Notes under the pieces: model-generated
Told to the model about the DNA's origin: nothing
The model's input: the letters and a program-made list of their open reading frames with translations, nothing else
Database searches by the model: none
Shown here: piece by piece, positions 1 through 6,471 of the stretch
Numbering within the stretch: the first letter of the stretch is position 1
Layout: each line of letters opens with the position of its first letter
Program-made: the position numbers and the translations under genes
Origin: JBBFMJ01 sp037441225
GTDB taxonomy: Bacteria; Acidobacteriota; Thermoanaerobaculia; UBA2201
NCBI GenBank assembly: GCA_037441225.1
Contig: JBBISU010000052.1
Coordinates: 1 to 21,534, forward strand
Length of the DNA: 21,534 nucleotides
Reading direction: 5' to 3'

Positions 1-82
1 CATTCTGCTCCATCAATTCAATATTACCAGAAAACAAGGAAAAAGAAAATAGAGACAAACCTAATAAAAACTTTAGATTCAT
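1..82 (-). CDS. N-terminus of a secreted protein (partial, runs off the window)
   Basis: Only the first 27 codons are present. The ATG is at 82-80 on the minus strand and is preceded by GGGAGGT four bases or so upstream, a good Shine-Dalgarno site. The peptide begins MNLKFLLGLSLFSFSLFSG and continues NIELMEQN: a lysine followed by a hydrophobic core and small residues, which is a typical Sec signal peptide (cleavage probably near LFS-G). It closely resembles the other two signal peptides in the window. The function cannot be judged because the mature protein lies outside. It is divergent from the aminopeptidase operon. Confidence 0.7.
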   Translation of the reverse strand, partial: MNLKFLLGLSLFSFSLFSGNIELMEQN

Positions 83-107
83 ACTACCTCCCTAAAAAAA
101 TTTTCTG

Positions 108-135
108 ACTATTTTACAAAAAAAACGGTTGTCAA
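108..135 (-). promoter_or_regulatory. possible promoter of the minus-strand secreted protein
   Basis: Reading the minus strand, a perfect TTGACA lies at 135-130. The best -10 candidates are TAAAAT (116-111, spacer only 13) or the overlapping AATAGT (113-108, spacer 16). The -35 is consensus, the -10 is weak, so the call is tentative. Confidence 0.3.
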
Positions 136-169
136 GGGGAATTTAAATTAGCATTTCGGGATTCAAGTT

Positions 170-198
170 TTGACACTACTTCCTAAATGATATATGCG
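170..198 (+). promoter_or_regulatory. possible promoter for an unannotated transcript
   Basis: TTGACA at 170-175 is followed after 17 nt by TATGCG (193-198), or after 15 nt by TATATG (191-196). The -35 is perfect and the -10 poor. If active it would transcribe the hairpin at 238-258. Confidence 0.25.
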
Positions 199-237
199 AT
201 ATGCTATCTACTGCTTTTGTTCCTTTGCCTTAGATTT

Positions 238-258
238 GGGCTGGAACAAGCTCAGCCC
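238..258 (+). other. GC-containing hairpin in intergenic region
   Basis: GGGCTGG (238-244) pairs with TCAGCCC (252-258) around a 7-nt loop, with one G-U pair. No T-tract follows, so it is not a standard terminator. It is the most GC-rich stem seen in any gap of the window and may be part of a structured RNA. Confidence 0.4.
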
Positions 259-473
259 CTGTCAACAAAAAAGAATTTTTATAATTCAACAACAATCAGC
301 GCACCTGCAAAATTTTTATTTTTTCGCAAATATTCTTTGTCACTTTTTATCTTTAATATTAGCTTTAATTTTGATTTTTAAAAAGTATCTTTTTATAAAA
401 AATTATAAGTCCCTTTAATTAAAAATTTAATTTCAAATGGATTTTTGGGCTGGTAAAAAAATTTTATTTTTCC

Positions 474-482
474 TGTTATAAT
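474..482 (+). promoter_or_regulatory. extended -10 promoter of the aminopeptidase operon
   Basis: TGTTATAAT is a perfect extended -10 box. No clear -35 lies 16-18 nt upstream, as is usual for extended -10 promoters. The predicted start of transcription is about 489, giving a leader of roughly 12 nt that just includes the Shine-Dalgarno AAGGAG at 490-495. Confidence 0.5.
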
Positions 483-500
483 AATTTGGAAGGAGTTTCT

Positions 501-1928
501 ATGGAAATTTTTAAAGGTGAAAGGTTAGATAAAAATTTTGATTCCTTTATTTTTTTAATGGAAGATCAAAAATTTTCTGAAAACTTTAAAATTAAGGGAA
601 GTGAAAATATTCAAAAAGAAATAGAGAAAGCAGGTTTTAAAGGAAAAGAAGGGGAATTTAAAGTAATTCATATTAAAGAATTTAATAAAAATTTTTTCTT
701 ATTTGGACTTGGAGATGAAAAAAAATTAACCCTGGAAAATTTTAAAAATTATTTATTTAATACAATTTCAAAGATTTCAAAAAACTTTTATATTTTTTTT
801 AATCCAAAGATTTTAAGGGTTGAAGATAATTCATTTTTTGTATCCTGCCTTTCTCTCTCAGCAATTGATTATAAATATCAAGAATTTTTAAAAGAAAAGA
901 CAGAAGAAAAAAGAAGTTTCATATTTAAACCATCAAATATTAAAGAAAAAAATTTTGATGAAATTTTAAAAAAGGTAAAAGCAATAAAAGAAGGAATATT
1001 TTTAGCAAGAGATATTGGAAATATACCTGCTTCTTCTATGCCAACAAAACATTTCATAGAAATAATAAAAAAAAGCTCTCAAAAATATAACTGGAAAGTC
1101 AACATATTTGATGAAAAAAAATTAAAAACCTTAAAACTATTAGGAATAATCAGCGTTGGAAAGTCCTCTGAAAACCCCCCAATTTTAATTGAAATCTCTT
1201 CTTCAGAAAAAACAGATAAAGTTTTGATTGGAAAAGGTGTAATCTTTGATTCAGGGGGCCTTTCAATAAAGACAGCAGAAGGTATGGAGAATATGAAATA
1301 TGATAAATGTGGTGCAGGAGTTGTATTAGGAACTCTTCTTTCTCTTTCAATTTTGGGAAAAAATGAGGGCATAACTGTTTATATTCCCCTTGTGGAAAAT
1401 CTTTTATCTGATAAAAGTTATAAACCAGGAGATATATTAAAATATCCAAATGGTGAAACAGTTGAAATAATCTCAACAGATGCAGAAGGAAGGTTGATAC
1501 TGGCTGATGCAATGCTCCTTGCTTCTCAAAAAAAACCTACTTATATAATTTCTGTTGCAACCCTTACAGGTGCTATGAAGTATTCTTTAGGACCTTATGC
1601 AGCTGGTTTGTTTACAAAGTACAAAGAATTGGAAAATTCTTTAATTTTAAGTTCCAATAAAACAGGAGAATTTTTATGGTCTTTTCCTTTGTGGGAAGAA
1701 TATGAAGGGCTTATAAAAGGTGAACATTCAACATTGAAAAATACCTCAAGTGGAATTGCTGGCTCAATTGCAGGGGCTTTATTTTTAAACCATTTTACAA
1801 ATTTTCCCTTTGCCCATATTGACATTGCTCAAGTTGCTTACAAAACAGAAAGGAAACAAAAAGGAGCAACTGGTTTTGGAGTTTCTTTGCTTGTAGATTT
1901 CATTTTAAATGGAAATCATAGAGAATAA
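501..1928 (+). CDS. pepA: leucyl aminopeptidase (M17 family)
   Basis: Zinc/manganese-dependent cytosolic aminopeptidase that removes N-terminal residues during peptide turnover. The C-terminal catalytic domain is clear: IGKGVIFDSGGLSIK (about residues 241-255) supplies the metal-binding Lys and Asp, MKYDKCGAG the next Asp, and STDAEGRL (about 324-331) the Asp, Glu and Arg of the family signature NTDAEGRL, here with Ser for Asn. The N-terminal ~150 residues are the poorly conserved M17 N-domain. I start at ATG 501, 5 nt after AAGGAG; a TTG at 486 would add five residues but overlaps the Shine-Dalgarno. At 475 aa it has normal family length. Its last 20 bp overlap the next gene. Function in the family is well established; the substrate range is not visible. 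Confidence 0.95.
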   Translation: MEIFKGERLDKNFDSFIFLMEDQKFSENFKIKGSENIQKEIEKAGFKGKEGEFKVIHIKEFNKNFFLFGLGDEKKLTLENFKNYLFNTISKISKNFYIFFNPKILRVEDNSFFVSCLSLSAIDYKYQEFLKEKTEEKRSFIFKPSNIKEKNFDEILKKVKAIKEGIFLARDIGNIPASSMPTKHFIEIIKKSSQKYNWKVNIFDEKKLKTLKLLGIISVGKSSENPPILIEISSSEKTDKVLIGKGVIFDSGGLSIKTAEGMENMKYDKCGAGVVLGTLLSLSILGKNEGITVYIPLVENLLSDKSYKPGDILKYPNGETVEIISTDAEGRLILADAMLLASQKKPTYIISVATLTGAMKYSLGPYAAGLFTKYKELENSLILSSNKTGEFLWSFPLWEEYEGLIKGEHSTLKNTSSGIAGSIAGALFLNHFTNFPFAHIDIAQVAYKTERKQKGATGFGVSLLVDFILNGNHRE

Positions 1929-2559
1929 AAATTTTAAAGAAGAAATCTTTGAAAGCAAGGATTTTTATGAAAAAATCTATCAAAGCTGTATTTTTAAAAA
2001 TTATAATTTTAATAAAATAAAAATTGAAAAGGTATATTTTATCTGGTGCTTTTTCAAAAAAAATACCTTTGAAGATTGCAATTTTAAAGATGTAAACTTC
2101 ATTGGCTCTTCTTTTTCTTCATCTATTATTAATTGTCTTCTTGTAAATGTTCATTTTAATGAAACAAATTTAAAAAATTTAAGATTTGAAAAGAATACTG
2201 GACCAGAGATTAAGTTTTTAAGTTCTAACCTTTCAGGAGCAAGTTTTAAGGAATCAATAATTGAAAAATGCACAATAAAAAATTCAAAAGCAAAAAAGGT
2301 AAATTTTTTAAAATGTAATTTAAATTTTTCTGAAATGGAATACTCAATCTTATCCAAATCAAAATTTTCTTTATCTTCTCTGGAAAATATTAAGTTTTTG
2401 GGCTGTGATATGAGAGGTTTAGTTTTTTCAGAGATAAAAGCAAAAGATGTTATAATTAAAGAATGCAAAGGGAAAGGAATTAAATTTAAAAATTCATACT
2501 TTAATAATTCTCAAATAAATTTTGAAGATGTAGACCTTTTTAAATTAAAAATCGTTTGA
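1909..2559 (+). CDS. pentapeptide-repeat protein
   Basis: A 216-residue protein built from degenerate five-residue repeats with a central Phe, Leu or Ile (for example CIFKN YNFNK, CNFKD VNFIG, NLKNL RFEKN, NLSGA SFKES). Such repeats fold into a right-handed quadrilateral beta-helix. No signal peptide or membrane segment is seen, so it should be cytoplasmic. Family members have diverse or unknown roles; some mimic DNA and protect gyrase, but nothing here shows that. The start ATG lies inside the end of pepA (20-bp overlap) and has no Shine-Dalgarno, so translation is probably coupled to pepA. The stop at 2557-2559 is 26 nt before the sigma-factor start. Confidence 0.8.
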   Translation: MEIIENKNFKEEIFESKDFYEKIYQSCIFKNYNFNKIKIEKVYFIWCFFKKNTFEDCNFKDVNFIGSSFSSSIINCLLVNVHFNETNLKNLRFEKNTGPEIKFLSSNLSGASFKESIIEKCTIKNSKAKKVNFLKCNLNFSEMEYSILSKSKFSLSSLENIKFLGCDMRGLVFSEIKAKDVIIKECKGKGIKFKNSYFNNSQINFEDVDLFKLKIV

Positions 2560-2585
2560 TATTAATGGAATATGAAGGAATTTTA

Positions 2586-3101
2586 ATGGTAGAAAAAAAA
2601 GAAGAACTAAAGGCAAGATGGGAGGAATTGTATATTTCTTATAGAAAAGAAGTTTTATGGATTGCTTTGAGTTGTCTTCAAAATTTTCATCAAGCAGATG
2701 ATATTACACAAGATGTATTTATAAAGCTTTATAAAACAATATTAAAAGGAAAAGAATTAGATAATATAAAAGGTTGGCTCTATAAAACAACAATAAGAAC
2801 CTGCCTTGATTTTAAAAAGTCCTTTTGGAATAAACTATTTTCTAAAAAAGAAAATTATAACATTTTATTATCGGAAGAATTTAAAACCTTTGAAGATGAT
2901 AATTTTAAAAATCTAAATAAAAATTTAAAGAAACTTCCAATAAAACAAAGGATTGCAATATCTTTAAGGTTTTATAAGGAAATGAAAATAAATGAAATTG
3001 CAAAAGAAATGGATATTTCAGAAAGTTCTGTAAAAACACATATTTCAAGGGGTTTGAAGAAACTTAAAAAAATTATGGAGGAAAAAAATGAAACATACTA
3101 A
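2586..3101 (+). CDS. ECF-type RNA polymerase sigma factor
   Basis: A 171-residue group 4 (extracytoplasmic function) sigma factor. Region 2 (about residues 10-75) includes QADDITQDVFIKLYK, the usual core-binding and -10 recognition segment; region 4 (about 115-165) includes LPIKQRIAISLRFYKEM and the helix-turn-helix IAKEMDISESSVKTHISRG for -35 recognition. Region 3 is absent, as in all ECF factors. The start at ATG 2586 is chosen because GAAGGAA (2574-2580) lies 5 nt upstream; ATG 2565 would be an in-frame alternative with no such site. It overlaps the anti-sigma candidate by 14 bp. The targets cannot be told from the window. Confidence 0.93.
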   Translation: MVEKKEELKARWEELYISYRKEVLWIALSCLQNFHQADDITQDVFIKLYKTILKGKELDNIKGWLYKTTIRTCLDFKKSFWNKLFSKKENYNILLSEEFKTFEDDNFKNLNKNLKKLPIKQRIAISLRFYKEMKINEIAKEMDISESSVKTHISRGLKKLKKIMEEKNETY

Positions 3102-3489
3102 TTTTAATGACTATTTAAACTACAAATTGCTCGAAGAACCTCTACCTTGCTCCTGCGAGGACTGTTTAAAAAAGATTAAATTGTGGGAAGAAGAAAGGGA
3201 AAAGTATAAAAACTTTGAAGGCAATTTGTTTTTTAAAAAACAAAAAAAAGCCATTTTAGAGAAATTAAGAGGCAAATTTTTTCCATATAAACCAGTTATT
3301 GCTTTTGCTTTTTCTTTATTAGTTTTATTTGGTATTATAATATTTTCAAATGTTAAAAAATCAAATAATATGGATAACTTTGATTTAGAATATTCGAAAC
3401 TTAAAGCTTTTTATGAAAAACCAGTTTTAGGTGATTTAGAAGCTTGCTCAATTATTTTTGAAAATAATTTGGAAAAGGAGGATATATGA
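3088..3489 (+). CDS. putative membrane-anchored anti-sigma factor
   Basis: A 133-residue protein directly after, and overlapping, the ECF sigma gene, with GGAGG before its ATG. It has a cytoplasmic N-terminus of about 65 residues with a cysteine cluster CSCEDC (C21, C23, C26), one membrane segment (about residues 70-88, VIAFAFSLLVLFGIIIFSNV) and a short periplasmic tail of about 45 residues. The cluster does not match the classical zinc anti-sigma motif HxxxCxxC exactly, though cysteines at CxxC spacing are present. Topology and position point to an anti-sigma factor that holds the sigma factor at the membrane; the assignment rests on context, not on a recognised domain. Confidence 0.65.
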   Translation: MKHTNFNDYLNYKLLEEPLPCSCEDCLKKIKLWEEEREKYKNFEGNLFFKKQKKAILEKLRGKFFPYKPVIAFAFSLLVLFGIIIFSNVKKSNNMDNFDLEYSKLKAFYEKPVLGDLEACSIIFENNLEKEDI

Positions 3490-3935
3490 TAATTTTAAGT
3501 TTAATTTTATTTTTTATGGAAGGTTTTAATCTACCAGAAGGAAAATGGTGGCTAAATGAAGAGGTTGTAAAGGAACTCCAAATAACAGAAGCACAACAAA
3601 AGGAATTAGGAAAAATTTATTATGCCCATTTAGAAAAAGCAATTGATTTGAGAGCAAAAGTTGAAAAGGAAGAACTTAAGTTAAGAGAAATGCTGGATCT
3701 GAATACTATAAATGAAAAAGAACTATTAAGTCAGGTCGACAAATTATTGGAAGCAAGAAATTCACTGGAAAGAGCAAGGGCTGAATTGTTTGTAAAGGTC
3801 AGGATAATACTTACTGCAGAACAATGGGCAAAGATAAAGGAAAGATTTGAGAGAAAAATAAAAAGGATAAGAGAAGAAAGGCAGTTAAAAAGACCCTTAA
3901 GACCAGAACCTCTCCCACAGGAGCCAAGAGAGTAA
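3486..3935 (+). CDS. Spy/CpxP/CnrX-like periplasmic protein with LTxxQ motifs
   Basis: A 149-residue, strongly helical and charged protein with a short hydrophobic N-terminus (IILSLILFFMEGF) that can act as signal peptide or anchor. Two LTxxQ-type motifs are visible, LQITEAQQKEL (about residues 31-41) and ILTAEQWAKI (about 107-116), separated by a long coiled helix, the arrangement known from Spy, CpxP, ZraP and CnrX. These proteins act in the periplasm as chaperones or metal/stress sensors. AAGGAGG precedes the ATG, which overlaps the previous stop as ATGA. Placed after an ECF sigma and a membrane anti-sigma candidate, it may be the sensor of that switch, as CnrX is for CnrH/CnrY. The Pro/Arg-rich tail is unremarkable. 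Confidence 0.75.
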   Translation: MIILSLILFFMEGFNLPEGKWWLNEEVVKELQITEAQQKELGKIYYAHLEKAIDLRAKVEKEELKLREMLDLNTINEKELLSQVDKLLEARNSLERARAELFVKVRIILTAEQWAKIKERFERKIKRIREERQLKRPLRPEPLPQEPRE

Positions 3936-3965
3936 AAATTTAGATTAAAGAAAGAGCTAAATTTT
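3935..3965 (+). terminator. weak inverted repeat after the sigma/anti-sigma operon
   Basis: AAAATTTAG (3935-3943) pairs with CTAAATTTT (3957-3965) around a 13-nt loop, beginning at the stop codon of the Spy-like gene. The stem is almost all A-T and lacks a clean T-tract, so termination here is possible but weak. Confidence 0.25.
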
Positions 3966-4000
3966 CAAAATTTTGAAAAAATTTTCAAAAATTTGAAAAA
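3961..4000 (+). repeat. two tandem 20-bp palindromes, candidate activator sites
   Basis: TTTTCAAAATTTTGAAAA (3962-3979) is a perfect 18-bp palindrome. The next 20 bp repeat it with one change, TTTTCAAAAATTTGAAAA (3982-3999). The centres are 20 bp apart, about two helical turns, and lie near -82 and -62 relative to the start predicted for the sigma-54-type promoter just downstream. This is a suitable place for enhancer-binding activator dimers. A chance A/T-rich palindrome or part of a terminator are alternatives. Confidence 0.45.
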
Positions 4001-4026
4001 AACTGCTTTTTAACTTTAAAAATTGA

Positions 4027-4042
4027 TGGCATAGAATTTGCA
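4027..4042 (+). promoter_or_regulatory. sigma-54 (RpoN) promoter of the DUF3160 gene
   Basis: TGGCATAGAATTTGCA matches the sigma-54 consensus TGGCACGnnnnTTGCW with the invariant GG (-24, 4028-4029) and GC (-12, 4040-4041) at the right spacing; only the less conserved G of the first block differs. The predicted start of transcription is near 4053, giving a leader of about 24 nt with GGGGGTG before the ATG at 4077. Such promoters need an ATP-dependent activator bound upstream. Confidence 0.6.
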
Positions 4043-4076
4043 TAAAATATTTTATAAAATTTTCTTGGGGGTGTCT

Positions 4077-6446
4077 ATGAAAAAATTTTTTGCTTTTTTA
4101 TTATTAACTTTTGCTTTTAAAGTTTTTCCTTCTGAGGCACCCCTTGTTACCATAAAAGGTCCAATTGAAACTGAATTTGGAACCTATTATCCCTTTCCTG
4201 TATCAATTGTTCCTTCTGTTGAGCCATATCAAATCTTACCTGACTTATCTAATATTTCAAACAAGGATAAGTTTAATTTAACAGAAGAACAAAAAAATCT
4301 TTTAATAAAAAATGGTTTTTTTATCACACCTTCCTGTGGTCTTCATTATCGCACTGGTTATAATGAGATGTATGATATTTATATTGAAGCACAAGAGGTG
4401 GGACTTCCAATATTTGTAACTTCTGATATAATGCTCCATTCATACCATAGAATTTATGATTGGATTTTAAAGGGAATAGAAGAAGAAAAATTTCTAAACA
4501 CTTTAGAAGAATTGGATTTTAAAATTTATGAAAAAGCAATTGAATATGATTCAAATTTAAACAATGATTCGACATTCATACTTATTTCTTATTTTTTAGT
4601 TGCCTTAAAAATTTTAAACCCTGAATTTATAGTCCCTTCAAAATATGAAAATATTGTTTTAAAGGAAGTAGAACTAATTGAAGCGCATTCAGGGATCAAT
4701 AAAAGTCCAATTTTTAATTATGAAATTGATTATTCACAATTTAAGCCAAGGGGCCATTATACAAGGTCTGAAAATTTAAAAAAATACTTTAAAGCAATGA
4801 TGTGGCATGGAAAAGTTGCTTTTTCTTTAAAAGATAAATTTGGAAATCCATTAAATAATTTAACTGGTTCTGCCCTTTTGTTAACAAAAATTTTTTATAA
4901 TAACAATTTACATAACTTATGGAATTCAATTTACCTCCCTACAACTTTTTTTGTAGGAGAAGCAGATGACCCTTTAATTTTTGATTATTTAAGAGTTGCA
5001 AAGGAAATATATGGGGAAAGTTTCTTATCCTTAGAACCAATTCAAATCTTAAATAATGAAAAAATCCTCCAGTTTATAGAAAAAGCAGAATTAGAGCTTC
5101 CTGAACCAAAAATCAGAGATATAGTTGGAAAAGGATTAAGATTTATGGGACAAAGATTTATTCCTGATTCATATATCTTTACAGAATTAACTCATCCAAA
5201 AGTTAATGATAGATTTATGCCAATGAGCTTAGATGTAATGGCAATCCTTGGTTCTGATTTATCCTTTGAAATTTTAAAAGAAATTGGTGAGACAAATTAT
5301 GAAAATTATATTGAACAATTAAATTTTTTAAAAAATCTATTTAAAGATTACTCAGAAGAAAAATGGGTTGAAAATTTATACTGGAACTGGCTTTATACCT
5401 TAATGCCACTTCTCTATCAAAAAGGTTCAGGTTATCCAACTTTTATGCAAAACATTGCCTGGTCTAAAAAGGAACTGATTTCTGCTTTGGGTTCCTGGAC
5501 AGAACTAAGGCATGATACTATACTTTATGCAAAACAAAGCACCGGTGGAGGTGGGAATTGGGAAAATTGGTACTGTCTTTTATCTTATGTGGAACCAAAT
5601 CCTGAAATCTTTAGCCGTCTTGCAAGTTTAACCCTTTACACATCAGAGGGCTTAAATAATTTAAAAGTATTAAAGGAAAAACAAAATAAAAAATTATCAG
5701 AACTATATTTTATTTTAATTAATCTTAAAAGTATTGCAGAAAAAGAACTAATAAATGAAACTTTAACAGAAAAAGAATGGGAATTTTTAGCAAATTTTGG
5801 TTCAAGGATAAAAGATCTTTTATCTGAACCCTCTTCTGATATTGACAATTACTTAGAAGATGAACCAATTCCTGTAATTGCTGATGTCCATACAGACCCA
5901 AATTTTGGAAATGCTCTCGAAGAAGGAATTGGATATCCAATGAGAATTTTTGTTGTTGTCCCTCAAAAGGGAAAACTTTATCTAACTGTTGGAGCTGTCT
6001 TTAGTTACTATGAATTTACAGTAGCAATAGGAAGTCGATTAAGTGATGAGGAATGGAGAGACCTTTTAAAAAGCCAGAACCCGCCACTTCCCCCTCAATG
6101 GACAGATGAGGTAAGGGATAGTTCTACCTTTTATAATCCATCTCCAGATATGGCATATCTTACAAAATTCTTTGAAAAAATAAAAATTTCCTGGGAAGTA
6201 GTGGAAGAAAAATTGCATTTATGGATTTCAATTCTACCAGAAGATTTAGATTTTGTGTTTTTTTTGAATGAAAACCCTATTGAACCTTTAAGTGTCTTAG
6301 AAAAAAATAAGGGGACTGAAATTATAATTCAAATCAACCCAAAAGAAAAAACAAAAGTAGATTGCTGGTTTTACGGGTATGATGGATTATTTGAAGAATG
6401 GATTGAATTTTATATAGGTTATAAGGAACATAATAGACCCTTTTAA
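4077..6446 (+). CDS. secreted DUF3160 protein
   Basis: A 789-residue protein beginning with a Sec signal peptide (MKKFFAFLLLTFAFKVFPS, then EAP). The mature part matches my memory of the DUF3160 family: FVTSDIMLHSYHRIYDWIL near the N-terminus, the block LGSWTELRHDTILYAKQ followed by STGGGGNWENWYC in the middle, and IADVHTDPNFG with GIGYPMRIFVVVP toward the C-terminus. The family has no established biochemical function. I start at ATG 4077 because it has a GGGGGTG leader and gives a clean signal peptide; the frame is open from a TTG at 4038, but this lies within the sigma-54 promoter. The gene stands alone between two other transcription units and is probably controlled by sigma-54, so it is likely expressed on demand. 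Confidence 0.85.
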   Translation: MKKFFAFLLLTFAFKVFPSEAPLVTIKGPIETEFGTYYPFPVSIVPSVEPYQILPDLSNISNKDKFNLTEEQKNLLIKNGFFITPSCGLHYRTGYNEMYDIYIEAQEVGLPIFVTSDIMLHSYHRIYDWILKGIEEEKFLNTLEELDFKIYEKAIEYDSNLNNDSTFILISYFLVALKILNPEFIVPSKYENIVLKEVELIEAHSGINKSPIFNYEIDYSQFKPRGHYTRSENLKKYFKAMMWHGKVAFSLKDKFGNPLNNLTGSALLLTKIFYNNNLHNLWNSIYLPTTFFVGEADDPLIFDYLRVAKEIYGESFLSLEPIQILNNEKILQFIEKAELELPEPKIRDIVGKGLRFMGQRFIPDSYIFTELTHPKVNDRFMPMSLDVMAILGSDLSFEILKEIGETNYENYIEQLNFLKNLFKDYSEEKWVENLYWNWLYTLMPLLYQKGSGYPTFMQNIAWSKKELISALGSWTELRHDTILYAKQSTGGGGNWENWYCLLSYVEPNPEIFSRLASLTLYTSEGLNNLKVLKEKQNKKLSELYFILINLKSIAEKELINETLTEKEWEFLANFGSRIKDLLSEPSSDIDNYLEDEPIPVIADVHTDPNFGNALEEGIGYPMRIFVVVPQKGKLYLTVGAVFSYYEFTVAIGSRLSDEEWRDLLKSQNPPLPPQWTDEVRDSSTFYNPSPDMAYLTKFFEKIKISWEVVEEKLHLWISILPEDLDFVFFLNENPIEPLSVLEKNKGTEIIIQINPKEKTKVDCWFYGYDGLFEEWIEFYIGYKEHNRPF

Positions 6447-6456
6447 ATTGAAAAAA

Positions 6457-6465
6457 TGTTATAAT
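6457..6465 (+). promoter_or_regulatory. extended -10 promoter, predicted leaderless start
   Basis: TGTTATAAT is a perfect extended -10 box identical to the one before pepA. Only 6 nt separate it from the ATG at 6472, so transcription should begin at or within a base or two of that ATG. No Shine-Dalgarno precedes the ATG. Confidence 0.55.
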
Positions 6466-6471
6466 AGTACT

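Larger units (their letters stand above)
83..500. other. intergenic region of about 420 bp, no convincing gene
   Basis: The two short open frames here (187-381 and 194-418, plus) have no Shine-Dalgarno and no recognisable product, and I do not accept them. The stretch from about 120 to 330 holds about five CpG dinucleotides, while the following 800 bp of coding sequence hold none, so it is locally unlike its surroundings. It contains TTGACA boxes on both strands, a 7-bp GC-containing hairpin at 238-258, a TAAAAAG/CTTTTTA hairpin at 379-395 and a 10-bp direct repeat TTTGGGCTGG at 235-244 and 444-453. A small RNA is possible but unproven. Confidence 0.5.

Noticed and set aside
187..418. Two overlapping plus-strand open frames (64 and 74 codons) in the gap before pepA
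   Set aside because: Neither has a Shine-Dalgarno or a recognisable product, and they overlap each other in different frames; the sequence looks non-coding.
444..453. 10-bp repeat TTTGGGCTGG (also at 235-244)
   Set aside because: Only two copies 200 bp apart with no flanking similarity; too short to call an IS, attachment site or CRISPR repeat.
1150..1512. Minus-strand open frame of 120 codons within pepA
   Set aside because: It lies fully inside a well-supported aminopeptidase gene, over its catalytic motifs; it is a shadow of that coding sequence.
3088..3489. Classical zinc anti-sigma (ZAS) protein
   Set aside because: The exact HxxxCxxC motif is missing; only a CSCEDC cluster is present, so I kept the weaker label of putative anti-sigma factor.
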